A stretch of DNA of 64,000 nucleotides, taken from positions 62,001 through 126,000 of the forward strand of contig JAKSLR010000002.1 in NCBI GenBank assembly GCA_024401095.1, given 5' to 3'. Position numbers and translations under genes: made by a program. The notes under the pieces were generated by a model. That model saw nothing but the letters and a program-made list of their open reading frames with translations. It did not search any database and was not told the origin of the DNA. This stretch comes from Bacteroidaceae bacterium (GTDB lineage Bacteria; Bacteroidota; Bacteroidia; Bacteroidales; Bacteroidaceae). Every line of letters starts with the position of its first letter. Position 1 is the first letter of the stretch. Positions 1-9,615 of this stretch are shown here, one piece after another.

Positions 1-2
1 CA

Positions 3-818
3 GTAAAGGCTACTCCAAACCGTTTCCACAACTATCAGATCAAGGATTATCCAGAACGTTGGGCCAAGTATCAGGAATATGTTTACAAGCAGTCTTATGA
101 GTTGATGCACAATTATGGAGACATTGACCTCTTCTGGCTGGATGGTGGATGGACCACAGCTCCTCGTGAGGATATAAAGCTTGGCGAAATTGTGAAGATG
201 GCTCGTGAAGCACAGCCAGGTCTGATTGTTGTTGAGCGTTCATGCCCAGGTGAGTTTGAGAACTATCAGACACCAGAGCAGACCATTCCAGATCATCAGA
301 TCAATAACCCTTGGGAAAGCTGCATTACCTTGACTTACGATTGGGGATGGACCAATCATCCTGTATTCAAGTCTCCTGCAAAGGTGCTGTCTATTTTGAC
401 TGAGATTGTAGCTAAGGGTGGTTCCCTGTTGCTGGGTGTAGGTCCTACACCAGAAGGTCTGATAGAAGACGGTGCCGTAGAGATTCTGGAAAAGATAGGT
501 GCATGGATGGATGCAAACGGTGAAGCTATCTATTCTACTGTAACCACACCTGTATATCAGAATGAAGACAAGAATGTGTTCTTTACTGCAAATAAGGACG
601 GTAAAACCCTTTATGCTATCGTAAATCAGGATGACGAGAAGGGTGTTCCTGCATCTGTTACCTGGACAGGCAATACTCCAAAGAAGGGTGCCAAGCTGAT
701 AAACCTGGCTACCAAGAAGCCTCTGAAATATAAGGTAGAAGGTGACAAGACCACTGTGACTTTACCATCCAATGCAACAGGTACCAATGGTGTAGCTATT
801 AAATATGTAATCAAGTAA
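3..818 (+). CDS. Alpha-L-fucosidase, GH29 (5' end outside window)
   Basis: The reading frame is open from the first bases of the window, so only the C-terminal 271 residues are present. The segment FWLDGGW (near residue 45 of the visible part) matches the GH29 motif that carries the catalytic Asp nucleophile, and the later NNPWESC / YDWGW and GGSLLLGVGP segments are also typical of GH29. The tail is a beta-rich C-terminal domain. Family members release alpha-linked L-fucose from glycans. The stop codon overlaps the start of the next gene (TAATG), showing translational coupling within a glycan-degradation operon. The signal peptide cannot be checked because the start is missing. Confidence 0.9.
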   Translation, partial: VKATPNRFHNYQIKDYPERWAKYQEYVYKQSYELMHNYGDIDLFWLDGGWTTAPREDIKLGEIVKMAREAQPGLIVVERSCPGEFENYQTPEQTIPDHQINNPWESCITLTYDWGWTNHPVFKSPAKVLSILTEIVAKGGSLLLGVGPTPEGLIEDGAVEILEKIGAWMDANGEAIYSTVTTPVYQNEDKNVFFTANKDGKTLYAIVNQDDEKGVPASVTWTGNTPKKGAKLINLATKKPLKYKVEGDKTTVTLPSNATGTNGVAIKYVIK

Positions 819-3169
819 TGAAGGTAAAACATATTATCCTGGCTGCTGCAGTACTTTTTACTGCCTGTTCCAAGAACAGTGACCAGCCATTGTATAAAGA
901 TGCTTCGGCTCCTATAGAAGATCGTGTGAACGACCTGGTGAGCCGTATGACAGTCAATGAAAAGGTTGGCCAGCTGCTCTGTCCATTAGGCTGGCCTATG
1001 TATACAAAAAGTGAAGCCGGTGAGGTAAATATTTCAGAGACTTTCATCAAACGTATGGAAGAGATGCCTATCGGTGGTTTCTGGGGTGTACTCCGTGCAG
1101 ATCCATGGACTCAGAAAACGCTGGTTACAGGCTTGAATCCAAAGCTGGCTGCTGAAGTCATGAACAAGCTGCAGAAATATGCTGTAGAAAACACCCGTCT
1201 GGGTATTCCTATTCTCTTTGCAGAGGAAGCTCCTCATGGACACATGGCTATTGGCGCTACGGTTTTCCCAACCGCATTGGCGATGGCTTCTACTTTTGAT
1301 GAGGAACTCATTGAACGTGCCGGAACTGCCATTGGCGAAGAAGTACGTGCACAGGGTGGACATGTGGGATACGGACCTGTATTGGATATTGCCCGTGAGC
1401 CTCGTTGGAGCCGTATGGAAGAAACCTATGGCGAGGATCCTGTCCTGACCGGTATTTTGGGTACAGCCATGGTAAAGGGTATGCAGGGAACAGAGGCAAA
1501 CAGTGCTGCCGATGGTAAGCATGTCTATTCTACCTTGAAGCACTTTGCTGCTTATGGTGTTCCAGAAGGTGGCTTGAACGGTGAGCAGACCTTGATTGGC
1601 CAGCGTCAACTGTTCAGTGAATTGCTCCCTCAGTTCCAACGTGCGGTAAATGCTGGTGTGGCTTCTATCATGACTTCCTACAATTCCATTGATGGAGTGC
1701 CTTGTACTTCCAATAAGTTCTTGCTGACTGACGTGCTTCGTGATCAGTGGGGATTCAATGGTGCCATCTATTCTGACTTGGAAGCTATTGAAGGTATTGC
1801 AACTACTCACCGTTGTGCTGACGACTGGGGGGAGGCAGGTGCTTTGGCCTTGAAAGCGGGTGTGGACATTGACCTTCAGGGCAATGCCTTTGGACCTAAT
1901 CTGGAAAAGAAGCTGGAAGAAGGTAAGATTACCATGGCCGATCTGGACCGTGCCGTAAAGAATGTTCTCCGACTCAAGTTCAAGATGGGCTTGTTCGAGA
2001 ATCCATACGTAGATCCGGAGAACGCTGCTAAGGTAGTTCGCTCTAAGGAACACAAGGAATTGGCCCGTGAGGTTGCTAGAAAGGGTGTCGTATTGCTTAA
2101 GAATGATGGTTTACTGCCATTGAGCAAAGATGTCCGCAAGGTGGCAGTTATTGGCCCTAATGCTGATATGATGTACAACCAGCTTGGTGATTATACTGCT
2201 CCTCAGGATAGAGCACAGCTCACTACAGTCCTGGATGGAGTGAAGAATATCGTTGGTGAAGCAAAGGTAACCTATGTAAAGGGTTGTGCCATTCGTGATA
2301 CACAGAACTCAAATATTCCTGCTGCAGTAGCTGCAGCTAAAGCTTCTGATGTGACCATTTTAGTTGTGGGTGGTTCTTCTGCCCGTGACTTTGAGACTAC
2401 CTATCTTTCTACCGGTGCAGCAATCGTGAATGAAAACGCTGTATCAGACATGGAGTGTGGTGAGGGTTATGACCGTACAGATTTACACTTGATGGGTGAT
2501 CAGGAAAAGCTGATGAAAGCTTTGATGGATGCCGGAGTGAAGCTGGTGGTCGTTTATATTGAAGGTCGTCCGTTGAATATGAACATGGCTGCAGAACGAG
2601 CCAATGCTTTGCTTACTGCCTGGTATCCAGGTGAGCAGGGTGGTCAGGCTGTAGCTGATGTGCTGTTTGGCGATTATAATCCTGCCGGCCGTACTCCTGT
2701 GGGTATTCCTCGTAATGTGGGTCAGTTGCCTGTACATTATTCTAAACGTATCTCTCATGACTATGTAGACAGTCCTGCTGCTCCATTGTATAGCTTTGGT
2801 TATGGCTTGAGCTACACCACATTCGGTTACTCTAACCTGCAGCTTATTCCAGGTGATGGCAAGAATGTATACCAGACTGTAAAGTGTACTGTAAAGAATG
2901 AGGGTAAGGTAGACGGAGAAGAAGTTGTTCAGCTCTATATTAAGGATGTCATCAGTTCTGTAGAGACTCCACACATGCTGCTCAAGGGCTTTAAGCGTGT
3001 GAACCTGAAGGCTGGTGAGAGCAAGGAAGTAACCTTTGATCTGGGATTCCAGGAGCTGGCACTCTATGACATGCAAATGAAGCAGGTTGTTGAACCAGGT
3101 AAATTCAAGGTGATGGTAGGAGCTGCTTCTACCGATATTCGTCTGGATGGTGAATTTGAAGTAAAATAA
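818..3169 (+). CDS. GH3 family beta-glycosidase lipoprotein
   Basis: A 783-residue protein with a lipoprotein signal (FTAC lipobox, Cys near residue 17), so probably exported and anchored in the envelope. It has the usual GH3 order: an N-terminal TIM barrel with KHFAAYG and the nucleophile motif IYSDLE (Asp320), then the alpha/beta sandwich domain, then a C-terminal Fn3-like domain that starts after the SFGYGLSYT segment. GH3 enzymes of this length are mostly beta-glucosidases or beta-xylosidases. The exact substrate cannot be read from sequence. The neighbours (fucosidases, GH92, NagB) suggest a role in trimming complex glycans. The start overlaps the stop of the preceding fucosidase. Confidence 0.9.
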   Translation: MKVKHIILAAAVLFTACSKNSDQPLYKDASAPIEDRVNDLVSRMTVNEKVGQLLCPLGWPMYTKSEAGEVNISETFIKRMEEMPIGGFWGVLRADPWTQKTLVTGLNPKLAAEVMNKLQKYAVENTRLGIPILFAEEAPHGHMAIGATVFPTALAMASTFDEELIERAGTAIGEEVRAQGGHVGYGPVLDIAREPRWSRMEETYGEDPVLTGILGTAMVKGMQGTEANSAADGKHVYSTLKHFAAYGVPEGGLNGEQTLIGQRQLFSELLPQFQRAVNAGVASIMTSYNSIDGVPCTSNKFLLTDVLRDQWGFNGAIYSDLEAIEGIATTHRCADDWGEAGALALKAGVDIDLQGNAFGPNLEKKLEEGKITMADLDRAVKNVLRLKFKMGLFENPYVDPENAAKVVRSKEHKELAREVARKGVVLLKNDGLLPLSKDVRKVAVIGPNADMMYNQLGDYTAPQDRAQLTTVLDGVKNIVGEAKVTYVKGCAIRDTQNSNIPAAVAAAKASDVTILVVGGSSARDFETTYLSTGAAIVNENAVSDMECGEGYDRTDLHLMGDQEKLMKALMDAGVKLVVVYIEGRPLNMNMAAERANALLTAWYPGEQGGQAVADVLFGDYNPAGRTPVGIPRNVGQLPVHYSKRISHDYVDSPAAPLYSFGYGLSYTTFGYSNLQLIPGDGKNVYQTVKCTVKNEGKVDGEEVVQLYIKDVISSVETPHMLLKGFKRVNLKAGESKEVTFDLGFQELALYDMQMKQVVEPGKFKVMVGAASTDIRLDGEFEVK

Positions 3170-3178
3170 AATATAGAT

Positions 3179-5341
3179 ATGAAGAAACTGTTATCTTTGT
3201 CTGCAGCTCTGTTGATCTGCGCCAGCGCTATGGCACAGGCCGATTTTACAAAGTATGTAGATCCTTTTGTGGGAACTCAGGGTACAGGTCATACCTTTCC
3301 AGGTGCCTGTGTTCCATTTGGTATGATCCAGACCAGTCCTGTAACAGGTGCTGTGGGATGGGACTATTGTTCGGAGTACATTTATACTGACAAGGAAATC
3401 TGGGGCTTTACCCAGAATCACCTGAACGGTACAGGTTGTATGGATCTGGGTGATATCCTGGTTACCCCTGTTACAGCCCGTAAGAACCGTGTGAACTATC
3501 ATAGCACTTTTGATAAGGCAAGTGAAACAGCGAAGCCTGGTTATTATGCTGTAAACCTGACACAGACAGGTGTGAAGGCAGAACTTACTGCTACAGGTCA
3601 TGTGGCTTATCATCGTTATACCTACAACCAGACAGACTCTGCTGCTGTTCTTGTAGACCTTCAGCATGGCCCATCCTGGAACATCAACCAGTATCATTCT
3701 CAGGTCAATGCCTGTGAGGTGAACTGGGAAGACAACCAGACCATCTCCGGCCACGTAAACAATAGCGTGTGGGTGAACCAGGATTACTACTTTGTCATCA
3801 AGTTCAACAAGCCAATGACTCGTCTCACCAATCTTCCTTTGATGAAGACCGAGAAGGGTAATAAGATGGTTATTGCCTTTGATATGAAGAAGGGCGAGCA
3901 ACTGGAAATGAAGATTGCTATGTCTTCGGCTTCAATTGCCGGTGCTCACAGAAATCTGGAGGCAGAGATTCCTGGCTGGGATTTCGATGGTTGTGTGAAG
4001 GCTGCCGATGCTACTTGGAACAAGTATTTATCTCGCATCAAGGTCACTGGTACCGATGAACAGAAGAAGAATTTCTATACCTCTTTCTATCACGCACTGA
4101 TCCAGCCAAACAACATTGCCGATGTGGATGGCGATTACCGTGATTCTAAGGGTAACATCAAGAAAGCTGATAACAACGAGTATTATTCAACTTTCTCTAC
4201 TTGGGATACTTACCGTGCTGCTCATCCTTTCTATACCATTGCCATGCCTGACAAGGTAGATGCATTGGTTAGCTCATTGGTAACCCAGGCTGAGGATCTG
4301 GGCTTCATACCTATCTGGGGTCTGTGGGGTAAGGACAACTACTGTATGGTGGCTAATCATGGCGTTTCTGTTGTGGCAGAAGCATACCATAAAGGATTCC
4401 GCGGATTTGATGCAGAACGTGCATTCCAAGCTATCAAGAATACCCAGACCAAGAGCCACAAGCTGAAATCAGATTGGGAACAGTACATGAAATACGGTTA
4501 TCTGGCTACTGACAAGACAGAAGCAGAATCTGTTTCTTCTACATTGGAGAATGTCTATGACGACTATGCTGCATGGGATATGGCTACCCTGATGGGTAAG
4601 GCAGAAGATGCTGCTTATTTTGCAAACCGTAAGGAATTCTATAAGAATCTGTTTGACCCTGAAACCAAGTTCATGCGTCCACGCAACAGCGATGGTACCT
4701 GGAAGACTCCATTCGATCCTACAGGCTTGGCTCATGCTGAGAGTAGCGGTGGTGACTATACCGAAGGTAATGCATGGCAGTACACTTGGCATGTACAGCA
4801 CGATGTACCAGGCCTGATCAAGCTGATGGGTGGCAAGAAGGCATTTACTGATAAGCTGGATGTATTCTTCTCAACTAAACTGGAGAGTACACTGAGCGAC
4901 GTGACAGGTCTGATTGGTCAGTATGCACACGGTAACGAGCCAAGCCATCATGTAGCTTATCTCTATGCATTGGCTGGTAAGCCAGAACGTACCCAGGAAC
5001 TGGTTCGTGAGGTATTCGACACCCAGTATTCTCCACGTCCTGACGGTTTGTGCGGTAATGACGACTGTGGCCAGATGTCTGCTTGGTATATGTTGTCTGC
5101 CATGGGCTTCTATCCTGTAGACCCAGTAAGTGGCAAGTACGTTTTCGGTGCACCACAGATGGAAAAGTTTGAAGTGGCAGTACAGAATGGTAAGACCTTT
5201 ACTGTAGAAGCAAAGAACCTGAGTAAAGAAAACTTACATGTAGACAAAATTTTCCTGAATGGAAAACCATATAAGAAGAACTATATCGATCACAAGGACA
5301 TCGTAAAAGGTGGTAAACTTGTGTTTGTCATGAAAAAATAA
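3179..5341 (+). CDS. Alpha-mannosidase, GH92
   Basis: A 720-residue protein with a Sec signal peptide ending near AMAQ (residue 20). It begins the mature part with YVDPFVGTQGTGHTFPGACV, the typical GH92 N-terminus. C-terminal motifs YTEGNAWQYTW and GNDDCGQMSAWYMLS contain the Glu and Asp residues used as general acid and base in this calcium-dependent exo-alpha-mannosidase family. Most characterised GH92 enzymes remove alpha-1,2-linked mannose (others alpha-1,3 or 1,4) from N-glycans. The gene sits 9 nt after the GH3 gene and 24 nt before nagB, so it is in the same operon. Confidence 0.94.
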   Translation: MKKLLSLSAALLICASAMAQADFTKYVDPFVGTQGTGHTFPGACVPFGMIQTSPVTGAVGWDYCSEYIYTDKEIWGFTQNHLNGTGCMDLGDILVTPVTARKNRVNYHSTFDKASETAKPGYYAVNLTQTGVKAELTATGHVAYHRYTYNQTDSAAVLVDLQHGPSWNINQYHSQVNACEVNWEDNQTISGHVNNSVWVNQDYYFVIKFNKPMTRLTNLPLMKTEKGNKMVIAFDMKKGEQLEMKIAMSSASIAGAHRNLEAEIPGWDFDGCVKAADATWNKYLSRIKVTGTDEQKKNFYTSFYHALIQPNNIADVDGDYRDSKGNIKKADNNEYYSTFSTWDTYRAAHPFYTIAMPDKVDALVSSLVTQAEDLGFIPIWGLWGKDNYCMVANHGVSVVAEAYHKGFRGFDAERAFQAIKNTQTKSHKLKSDWEQYMKYGYLATDKTEAESVSSTLENVYDDYAAWDMATLMGKAEDAAYFANRKEFYKNLFDPETKFMRPRNSDGTWKTPFDPTGLAHAESSGGDYTEGNAWQYTWHVQHDVPGLIKLMGGKKAFTDKLDVFFSTKLESTLSDVTGLIGQYAHGNEPSHHVAYLYALAGKPERTQELVREVFDTQYSPRPDGLCGNDDCGQMSAWYMLSAMGFYPVDPVSGKYVFGAPQMEKFEVAVQNGKTFTVEAKNLSKENLHVDKIFLNGKPYKKNYIDHKDIVKGGKLVFVMKK

Positions 5342-5365
5342 GTTTTATCTATAAAAATACACATT

Positions 5366-6157
5366 ATGAGACTAATTATTGAACCTGATTATCTGACCCT
5401 TTCACGTTGGGCAGGTGATTACGTAGCATCAAAGATCAAAGCTGCTAATCCTACTCCAGAAAAACCATTCGTATTAGGTTGCCCTACAGGATCATCTCCA
5501 CTAGGCTTGTACAAGAGACTGATTGAACTTTATAAGAAAGGTGAGATCTCTTTTGAGAATGTTGTAACCTTCAATATGGATGAATACGTAGGTCTTCCTG
5601 AAGATCATCCAGAAAGCTATCATTCTTTCATGTGGAAAAACTTCTTCTCTCAGATCAACATCAAGAAGGAGAACATTCATATCCTGAACGGAAATGCTCC
5701 TGACTTGCAGGTTGAGTGCGAGAACTATGAGAAAGCTATCGCAGCTGCAGGTGGTATCGACTTGTTCATGGGTGGTGTAGGCCAGGATGGTCACATTGCA
5801 TTCAATGAGCCAGGTTCTTCTCTGACTTCTGTAACTCGTAAGAAGGAATTGACCAGTGATACTATCATTGCAAATTCCCGTTTCTTTGATTATGATTTGT
5901 CTCAGGTTCCAAGAGTTGCCCTCACTGTAGGTGTTGGTACTGTCATGGCAGCTAAGGAAGTCCTGATTGTATGTAATGGTCACAACAAGGCTCGCGCTTT
6001 GAAGCATGCAGTAGAAGAGGGTATCAGCCAGATGTGGACCATCAGTGCATTGCAGTTGCACCCACATGCAATCATTGTATGTGATGAGACAGCTACCGTA
6101 GAGTTGAAGGTAGGTACTTACAAGTATTTCAAGGATATTGAAAAGAATAATCTGTAA
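5366..6157 (+). CDS. nagB: Glucosamine-6-phosphate deaminase
   Basis: A 263-residue cytoplasmic enzyme that converts glucosamine-6-phosphate to fructose-6-phosphate and ammonia. The catalytic residues sit at the same numbers as in the E. coli enzyme: Asp72 in NMDEYVGL, and Asp141, His143 and Glu148 in [12 protein letters not shown]. The substrate loop TGSSPLGLY is also present. Its place directly behind GH92 suggests that GlcNAc released from glycans is fed into glycolysis. Only 6 nt separate it from a second NagB-like gene whose active site is degenerate, so this copy is the one expected to be active. Confidence 0.97.
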   Translation: MRLIIEPDYLTLSRWAGDYVASKIKAANPTPEKPFVLGCPTGSSPLGLYKRLIELYKKGEISFENVVTFNMDEYVGLPEDHPESYHSFMWKNFFSQINIKKENIHILNGNAPDLQVECENYEKAIAAAGGIDLFMGGVGQDGHIAFNEPGSSLTSVTRKKELTSDTIIANSRFFDYDLSQVPRVALTVGVGTVMAAKEVLIVCNGHNKARALKHAVEEGISQMWTISALQLHPHAIIVCDETATVELKVGTYKYFKDIEKNNL

Positions 6158-6163
6158 TTAGTA

Positions 6164-8155
6164 ATGCTTAGAACGAATTTAAGTTCACAGATATCTCTTG
6201 ACCAGATTTCAACCAAATATTATAAGCCACAGAACGCTGTAGAGCGTTCTGTGCTTACTTGTTTTGAAAAGGTTCCTGTAGATATCTATGCTACTCAAGA
6301 GGATGGAATCAGCCAGGTAGCTAATGCTATCTCTGGACGTATTAAGGAACGTCAGCGTGAAGGCCGGTTCTGTGTGATAGGTACAGGCACAGGTGAAACC
6401 CTGCGTCCTCTTTATGCCGAACTGGTTCGTAAACATAAAGAAGACAATCTCAGTTTCCGAAATGTAATTGTTTTTAACCTGTACGAGTATTACCCTCTGG
6501 AACCCGATGCACCACACAGTGCTTTCCAGGTTCTCAAGGAAATTTTCCTGGACAAGGTAGATATCCCTCAGGCAAACATCTTTACCATTAGTGGTTCTGT
6601 TCCTCAGGAGAAGGTAGGTAACTACTGTGCTTCTTATGAGCAGCAGATCAATTCTTACGGTGGTATGGACATTGCCTTGTTAGGTATCGGCCGTGAAGGT
6701 AATATCGGTATGAACATGCCGGGCTCAAGTGCCAGTTCTACTACCCGCTTGATTCTGATGGATCCTACTTCTCGTCAGGAATCTGCACGCAACCTGGGTG
6801 TGGACAACATCCCTCCTTGTGCTATAACAATGGGTGTTTCAACCATCCTTTCTGCCCGTAAGCTTTACCTTATGGCATGGGGTGATGAAAAAGCTGAGAT
6901 CATAGCCAAGACCGTAGAGGAGCATGTTTCAGAAGCTTTGCCTGCTTCTTTCCTGCAGACACATAATAATGCTACTATCAGCATTGACCTGTCTGCTTCT
7001 GCTTACTTGACACGAATTCGCAGGCCTTGGCTGGTTACAAGCTGTGACTGGACACCAAAACTTATCCGCAGTGCTATCGTTTGGCTTTGCCAGGAATTGA
7101 AAAAGCCTGTGCTCAAGTTGACCAACAAGGATTACAACGAGCATGGATTGAGCGAATTGTTGGCAATCTATGGTTCTGCCTATAATGTAAACCTACGTAT
7201 TTTCAATGATTTGCAACACACCATTACAGGTTGGCCGGGAGGTAAGCCAAATGCCGATGATTCTTCTCGTCCAGAACGTGCTCTTCCATACCCTAAGCGT
7301 GTGATTGTGTTCTCTCCTCATCCTGATGATGACGTGATTTCCATGGGTGGTACAATTCGTCGTCTGGTAGAGCAGAACCACGATGTTCACATTGCCTATG
7401 AGACATCCGGAAATATAGCAGTGGGTGATGAGGAAGTTGTTCGCTTCATGCATTTTGCCAATGGTTTCAACCAAATCTTCAATGCTAATCAGGATGATAC
7501 AATCCGAAAGATGTATAAGGACATCAAGGATTTTTTCCGTGAGAAGAAAAGTGGAGATGCAGATTCTAAGGAAATCCTTACCATCAAGGGATTGATTCGT
7601 AGAGGTGAGGCCCGTACGGCTTGTACATACAATAACATTCCACTGGATCATGTGCATTTTCTGGATTTGCCATTTTATGAGACCGGTATGATAGAGAAGA
7701 AGCCATTGGGCGAAGAGGATGTAATGATTGTCCGCAAGCTGCTGCAAGAAATTCAACCTCATCAGATCTTTATTGCAGGTGACTTGGCAGATCCTCATGG
7801 TACGCATCGTGTGTGTACAGATGCTGTTCTTGCAGCCATTGATCTGGAGAAGCAAGATGGAGCAGAATGGCTGGAGGATTGCCGTATCTGGATGTACAGA
7901 GGTGCATGGGCAGAGTGGCCAATTGAAGACATTGAGATGGCTGTGCCTATTTCACCGGAAGAGTTACGTGCAAAACGTAATTCTATTCTGAAACATCAGT
8001 CTCAGATGGAGTCTGCTCCATTCCTGGGAAATGACGAACGTCTGTTCTGGCAGCGTTCAGAAGATCGCAACCGAGCTACTGCGAAGGTATACGATGAATT
8101 GGGCTTGGCTTGTTACGAGGCAATGGAAGCTTTCGTACAATATAAGCCTTTATAA
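6164..8155 (+). CDS. Pseudo-NagB / PIG-L (LmbE) deacetylase fusion
   Basis: A 663-residue two-domain protein. Residues 1-280 are homologous to NagB, but the catalytic positions are changed: the segment matching NMDEY reads NLYEY (Tyr107 for Asp72), and the segment matching DGHIAFNE reads EGNIGMNM (Glu178, Asn180, Met185 for Asp, His, Glu). Residues 378-660 are a PIG-L/LmbE domain with intact zinc motifs HPDDD (386-390) and DPHGTHR (544-550), the fold of N-acetylglucosamine deacetylases. The likely activity is therefore deacetylation, with the NagB-like part as a binding or regulatory domain. Such fusions are often annotated simply as nagB. Placement right after true nagB suggests a sequential deacetylase-deaminase pair; this is inference. 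Confidence 0.88.
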   Translation: MLRTNLSSQISLDQISTKYYKPQNAVERSVLTCFEKVPVDIYATQEDGISQVANAISGRIKERQREGRFCVIGTGTGETLRPLYAELVRKHKEDNLSFRNVIVFNLYEYYPLEPDAPHSAFQVLKEIFLDKVDIPQANIFTISGSVPQEKVGNYCASYEQQINSYGGMDIALLGIGREGNIGMNMPGSSASSTTRLILMDPTSRQESARNLGVDNIPPCAITMGVSTILSARKLYLMAWGDEKAEIIAKTVEEHVSEALPASFLQTHNNATISIDLSASAYLTRIRRPWLVTSCDWTPKLIRSAIVWLCQELKKPVLKLTNKDYNEHGLSELLAIYGSAYNVNLRIFNDLQHTITGWPGGKPNADDSSRPERALPYPKRVIVFSPHPDDDVISMGGTIRRLVEQNHDVHIAYETSGNIAVGDEEVVRFMHFANGFNQIFNANQDDTIRKMYKDIKDFFREKKSGDADSKEILTIKGLIRRGEARTACTYNNIPLDHVHFLDLPFYETGMIEKKPLGEEDVMIVRKLLQEIQPHQIFIAGDLADPHGTHRVCTDAVLAAIDLEKQDGAEWLEDCRIWMYRGAWAEWPIEDIEMAVPISPEELRAKRNSILKHQSQMESAPFLGNDERLFWQRSEDRNRATAKVYDELGLACYEAMEAFVQYKPL

Positions 8156-8167
8156 TAAGATTTGTCT

Positions 8168-8206
8168 TTTCGGATGTTTGCCAAAACAGCTGGTGAACAT
8201 CCGAAA
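8168..8206 (+). repeat. Intercistronic 11-16 bp hairpin
   Basis: An 11-bp perfect inverted repeat (8168-8178 with 8196-8206, core TTTCGGATGTT) extends inward to about 16 pairs with two G-U pairs. No T-run follows, so it does not look like an intrinsic terminator. It lies between the PIG-L fusion gene and the GH29 gene and may stabilise or divide the operon mRNA. Confidence 0.6.
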
Positions 8207-8241
8207 CAGACACAAAATGTTAACCGATAAAAATCTAGACA

Positions 8242-9600
8242 ATGAACCTAAAACGAACTCTTAGTCTGTTGTTGGTAGCAGGATCTATGTTGCCATCTAT
8301 GGCTCAATCTGCACTTACTGGTGAATCTCCAGAAGCATATAAGGCACGCATGGAATGGTTTGGCAAAGCCAAGCTAGGTATTTTCATTCATTGGGGAATC
8401 TACGCCGTAAGGGGCGTTTCAGAAAGCTGGTCGTTCTATAACAATTACCTGCCTTATGACGAGTATTACAAACAGGAAAAAGGGTTCAATGCCAGCAAGT
8501 ATAACCCAAAAGAATGGGTGGACTTGATAGAGCAGAGTGGTGCCCGTTATACAGTCATTACAACCAAACATCATGATGGAATGGCACTGTGGGATACCAA
8601 GGTTGGTCTACATAGTGCAAAAAAGACATGTGCAGCCAAGAGGGACTTGATTGCTCCATTCGTTGAAGAAGTCAAGAAACGTGATAATTTGCACTTAGGT
8701 CTCTATTACTCATTGTTAGACTGGAGTAGAGATGATTACCCAAATAAGACTAAGACAGAACAACGCTATAATATCAAGGAAGATCCTGCCAGATGGCAAT
8801 CTTTCTGTAAGTTTAATTTTGCCCAATTGGATGAACTGAATACCCAGTTCAAGCCAGATCTTTACTGGTTTGACGGTGACTGGGAACAGACTGCCGAGGA
8901 TTGGAACTCTAAAGGCATCATCGATCTGCTTAGAGGAAAGAATCCTAACTGTATTGTGAATTCCCGTATTCAAGGTTATGGTGACTATGCAACCCCAGAG
9001 CAAGGTGTTCCTGTAGTTCGTCCTGATGCCACTTACTGGGAACTCTGCTATACGATGAACGATTCATGGGGATGGCAGCCAACCGACAAGAATTTCAAGA
9101 GTCCACAGCAGTTGTTGCGCTCATTTGTTGACTGTATCAGCATGGGTGGTAACATGTTGCTTGATTTCGGACCAAAAGCTGATGGAACAATTCCAAAGGA
9201 GGAAGTTGAAATTCTGAAAGAGTTCGGCCGTTGGACAAAGAAGCACGCTGAAGCTATCTATGATACACGTGCCGGTATTCCTGGTGAACATTTCCGTGGA
9301 GGATATACTGCCTTGAATCCAGAAGGTGATATCTTGTATCTTTATTTGCCAAACAAACCAAATGGCCCAATTGAGCTTAAGGGAATTGCCAACAAGGTTA
9401 ACCGTGTCTGGGTAGTGGGTAATGGCTCAATGCTTGACTTCAAGGTGTTTAATAAGCTATACTGGAATGAAGTTCCTGGTATAGTATACATAGATGTTCC
9501 AGAAGAAGTCCAGGACGAGCAGATTACTGTTGTGGCAGTACTTTTAGACGGTCCTATCAAGCTTTATAGAGGCGAAGGACAAGTAATTACAGCAAATTGA
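8242..9600 (+). CDS. Alpha-L-fucosidase, GH29
   Basis: A 452-residue exported protein (signal peptide ends near SMAQ, residue 22). The GH29 barrel starts with KARMEWFGKAKLGIFIHWG, includes the KHHDGMALW segment, and carries the nucleophile in DLYWFDGDWEQ. It is complete and of normal length for a GH29 catalytic domain plus a small C-terminal beta domain. It removes alpha-linked fucose from oligosaccharides. This is the second GH29 enzyme in the operon. The two have different active-site surroundings (FDGDWEQ here, LDGGWTT in the first copy), so different linkage preferences are likely but not proven. Confidence 0.95.
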   Translation: MNLKRTLSLLLVAGSMLPSMAQSALTGESPEAYKARMEWFGKAKLGIFIHWGIYAVRGVSESWSFYNNYLPYDEYYKQEKGFNASKYNPKEWVDLIEQSGARYTVITTKHHDGMALWDTKVGLHSAKKTCAAKRDLIAPFVEEVKKRDNLHLGLYYSLLDWSRDDYPNKTKTEQRYNIKEDPARWQSFCKFNFAQLDELNTQFKPDLYWFDGDWEQTAEDWNSKGIIDLLRGKNPNCIVNSRIQGYGDYATPEQGVPVVRPDATYWELCYTMNDSWGWQPTDKNFKSPQQLLRSFVDCISMGGNMLLDFGPKADGTIPKEEVEILKEFGRWTKKHAEAIYDTRAGIPGEHFRGGYTALNPEGDILYLYLPNKPNGPIELKGIANKVNRVWVVGNGSMLDFKVFNKLYWNEVPGIVYIDVPEEVQDEQITVVAVLLDGPIKLYRGEGQVITAN

Positions 9601-9615
9601 TAAATCCTAAAACCT

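Noticed and set aside
1034-2053. 339-codon open frame antisense to the GH3 gene
   Set aside because: It is fully opposite a well-supported GH3 gene, has no family motif, and its composition is a by-product of codon use on the other strand.
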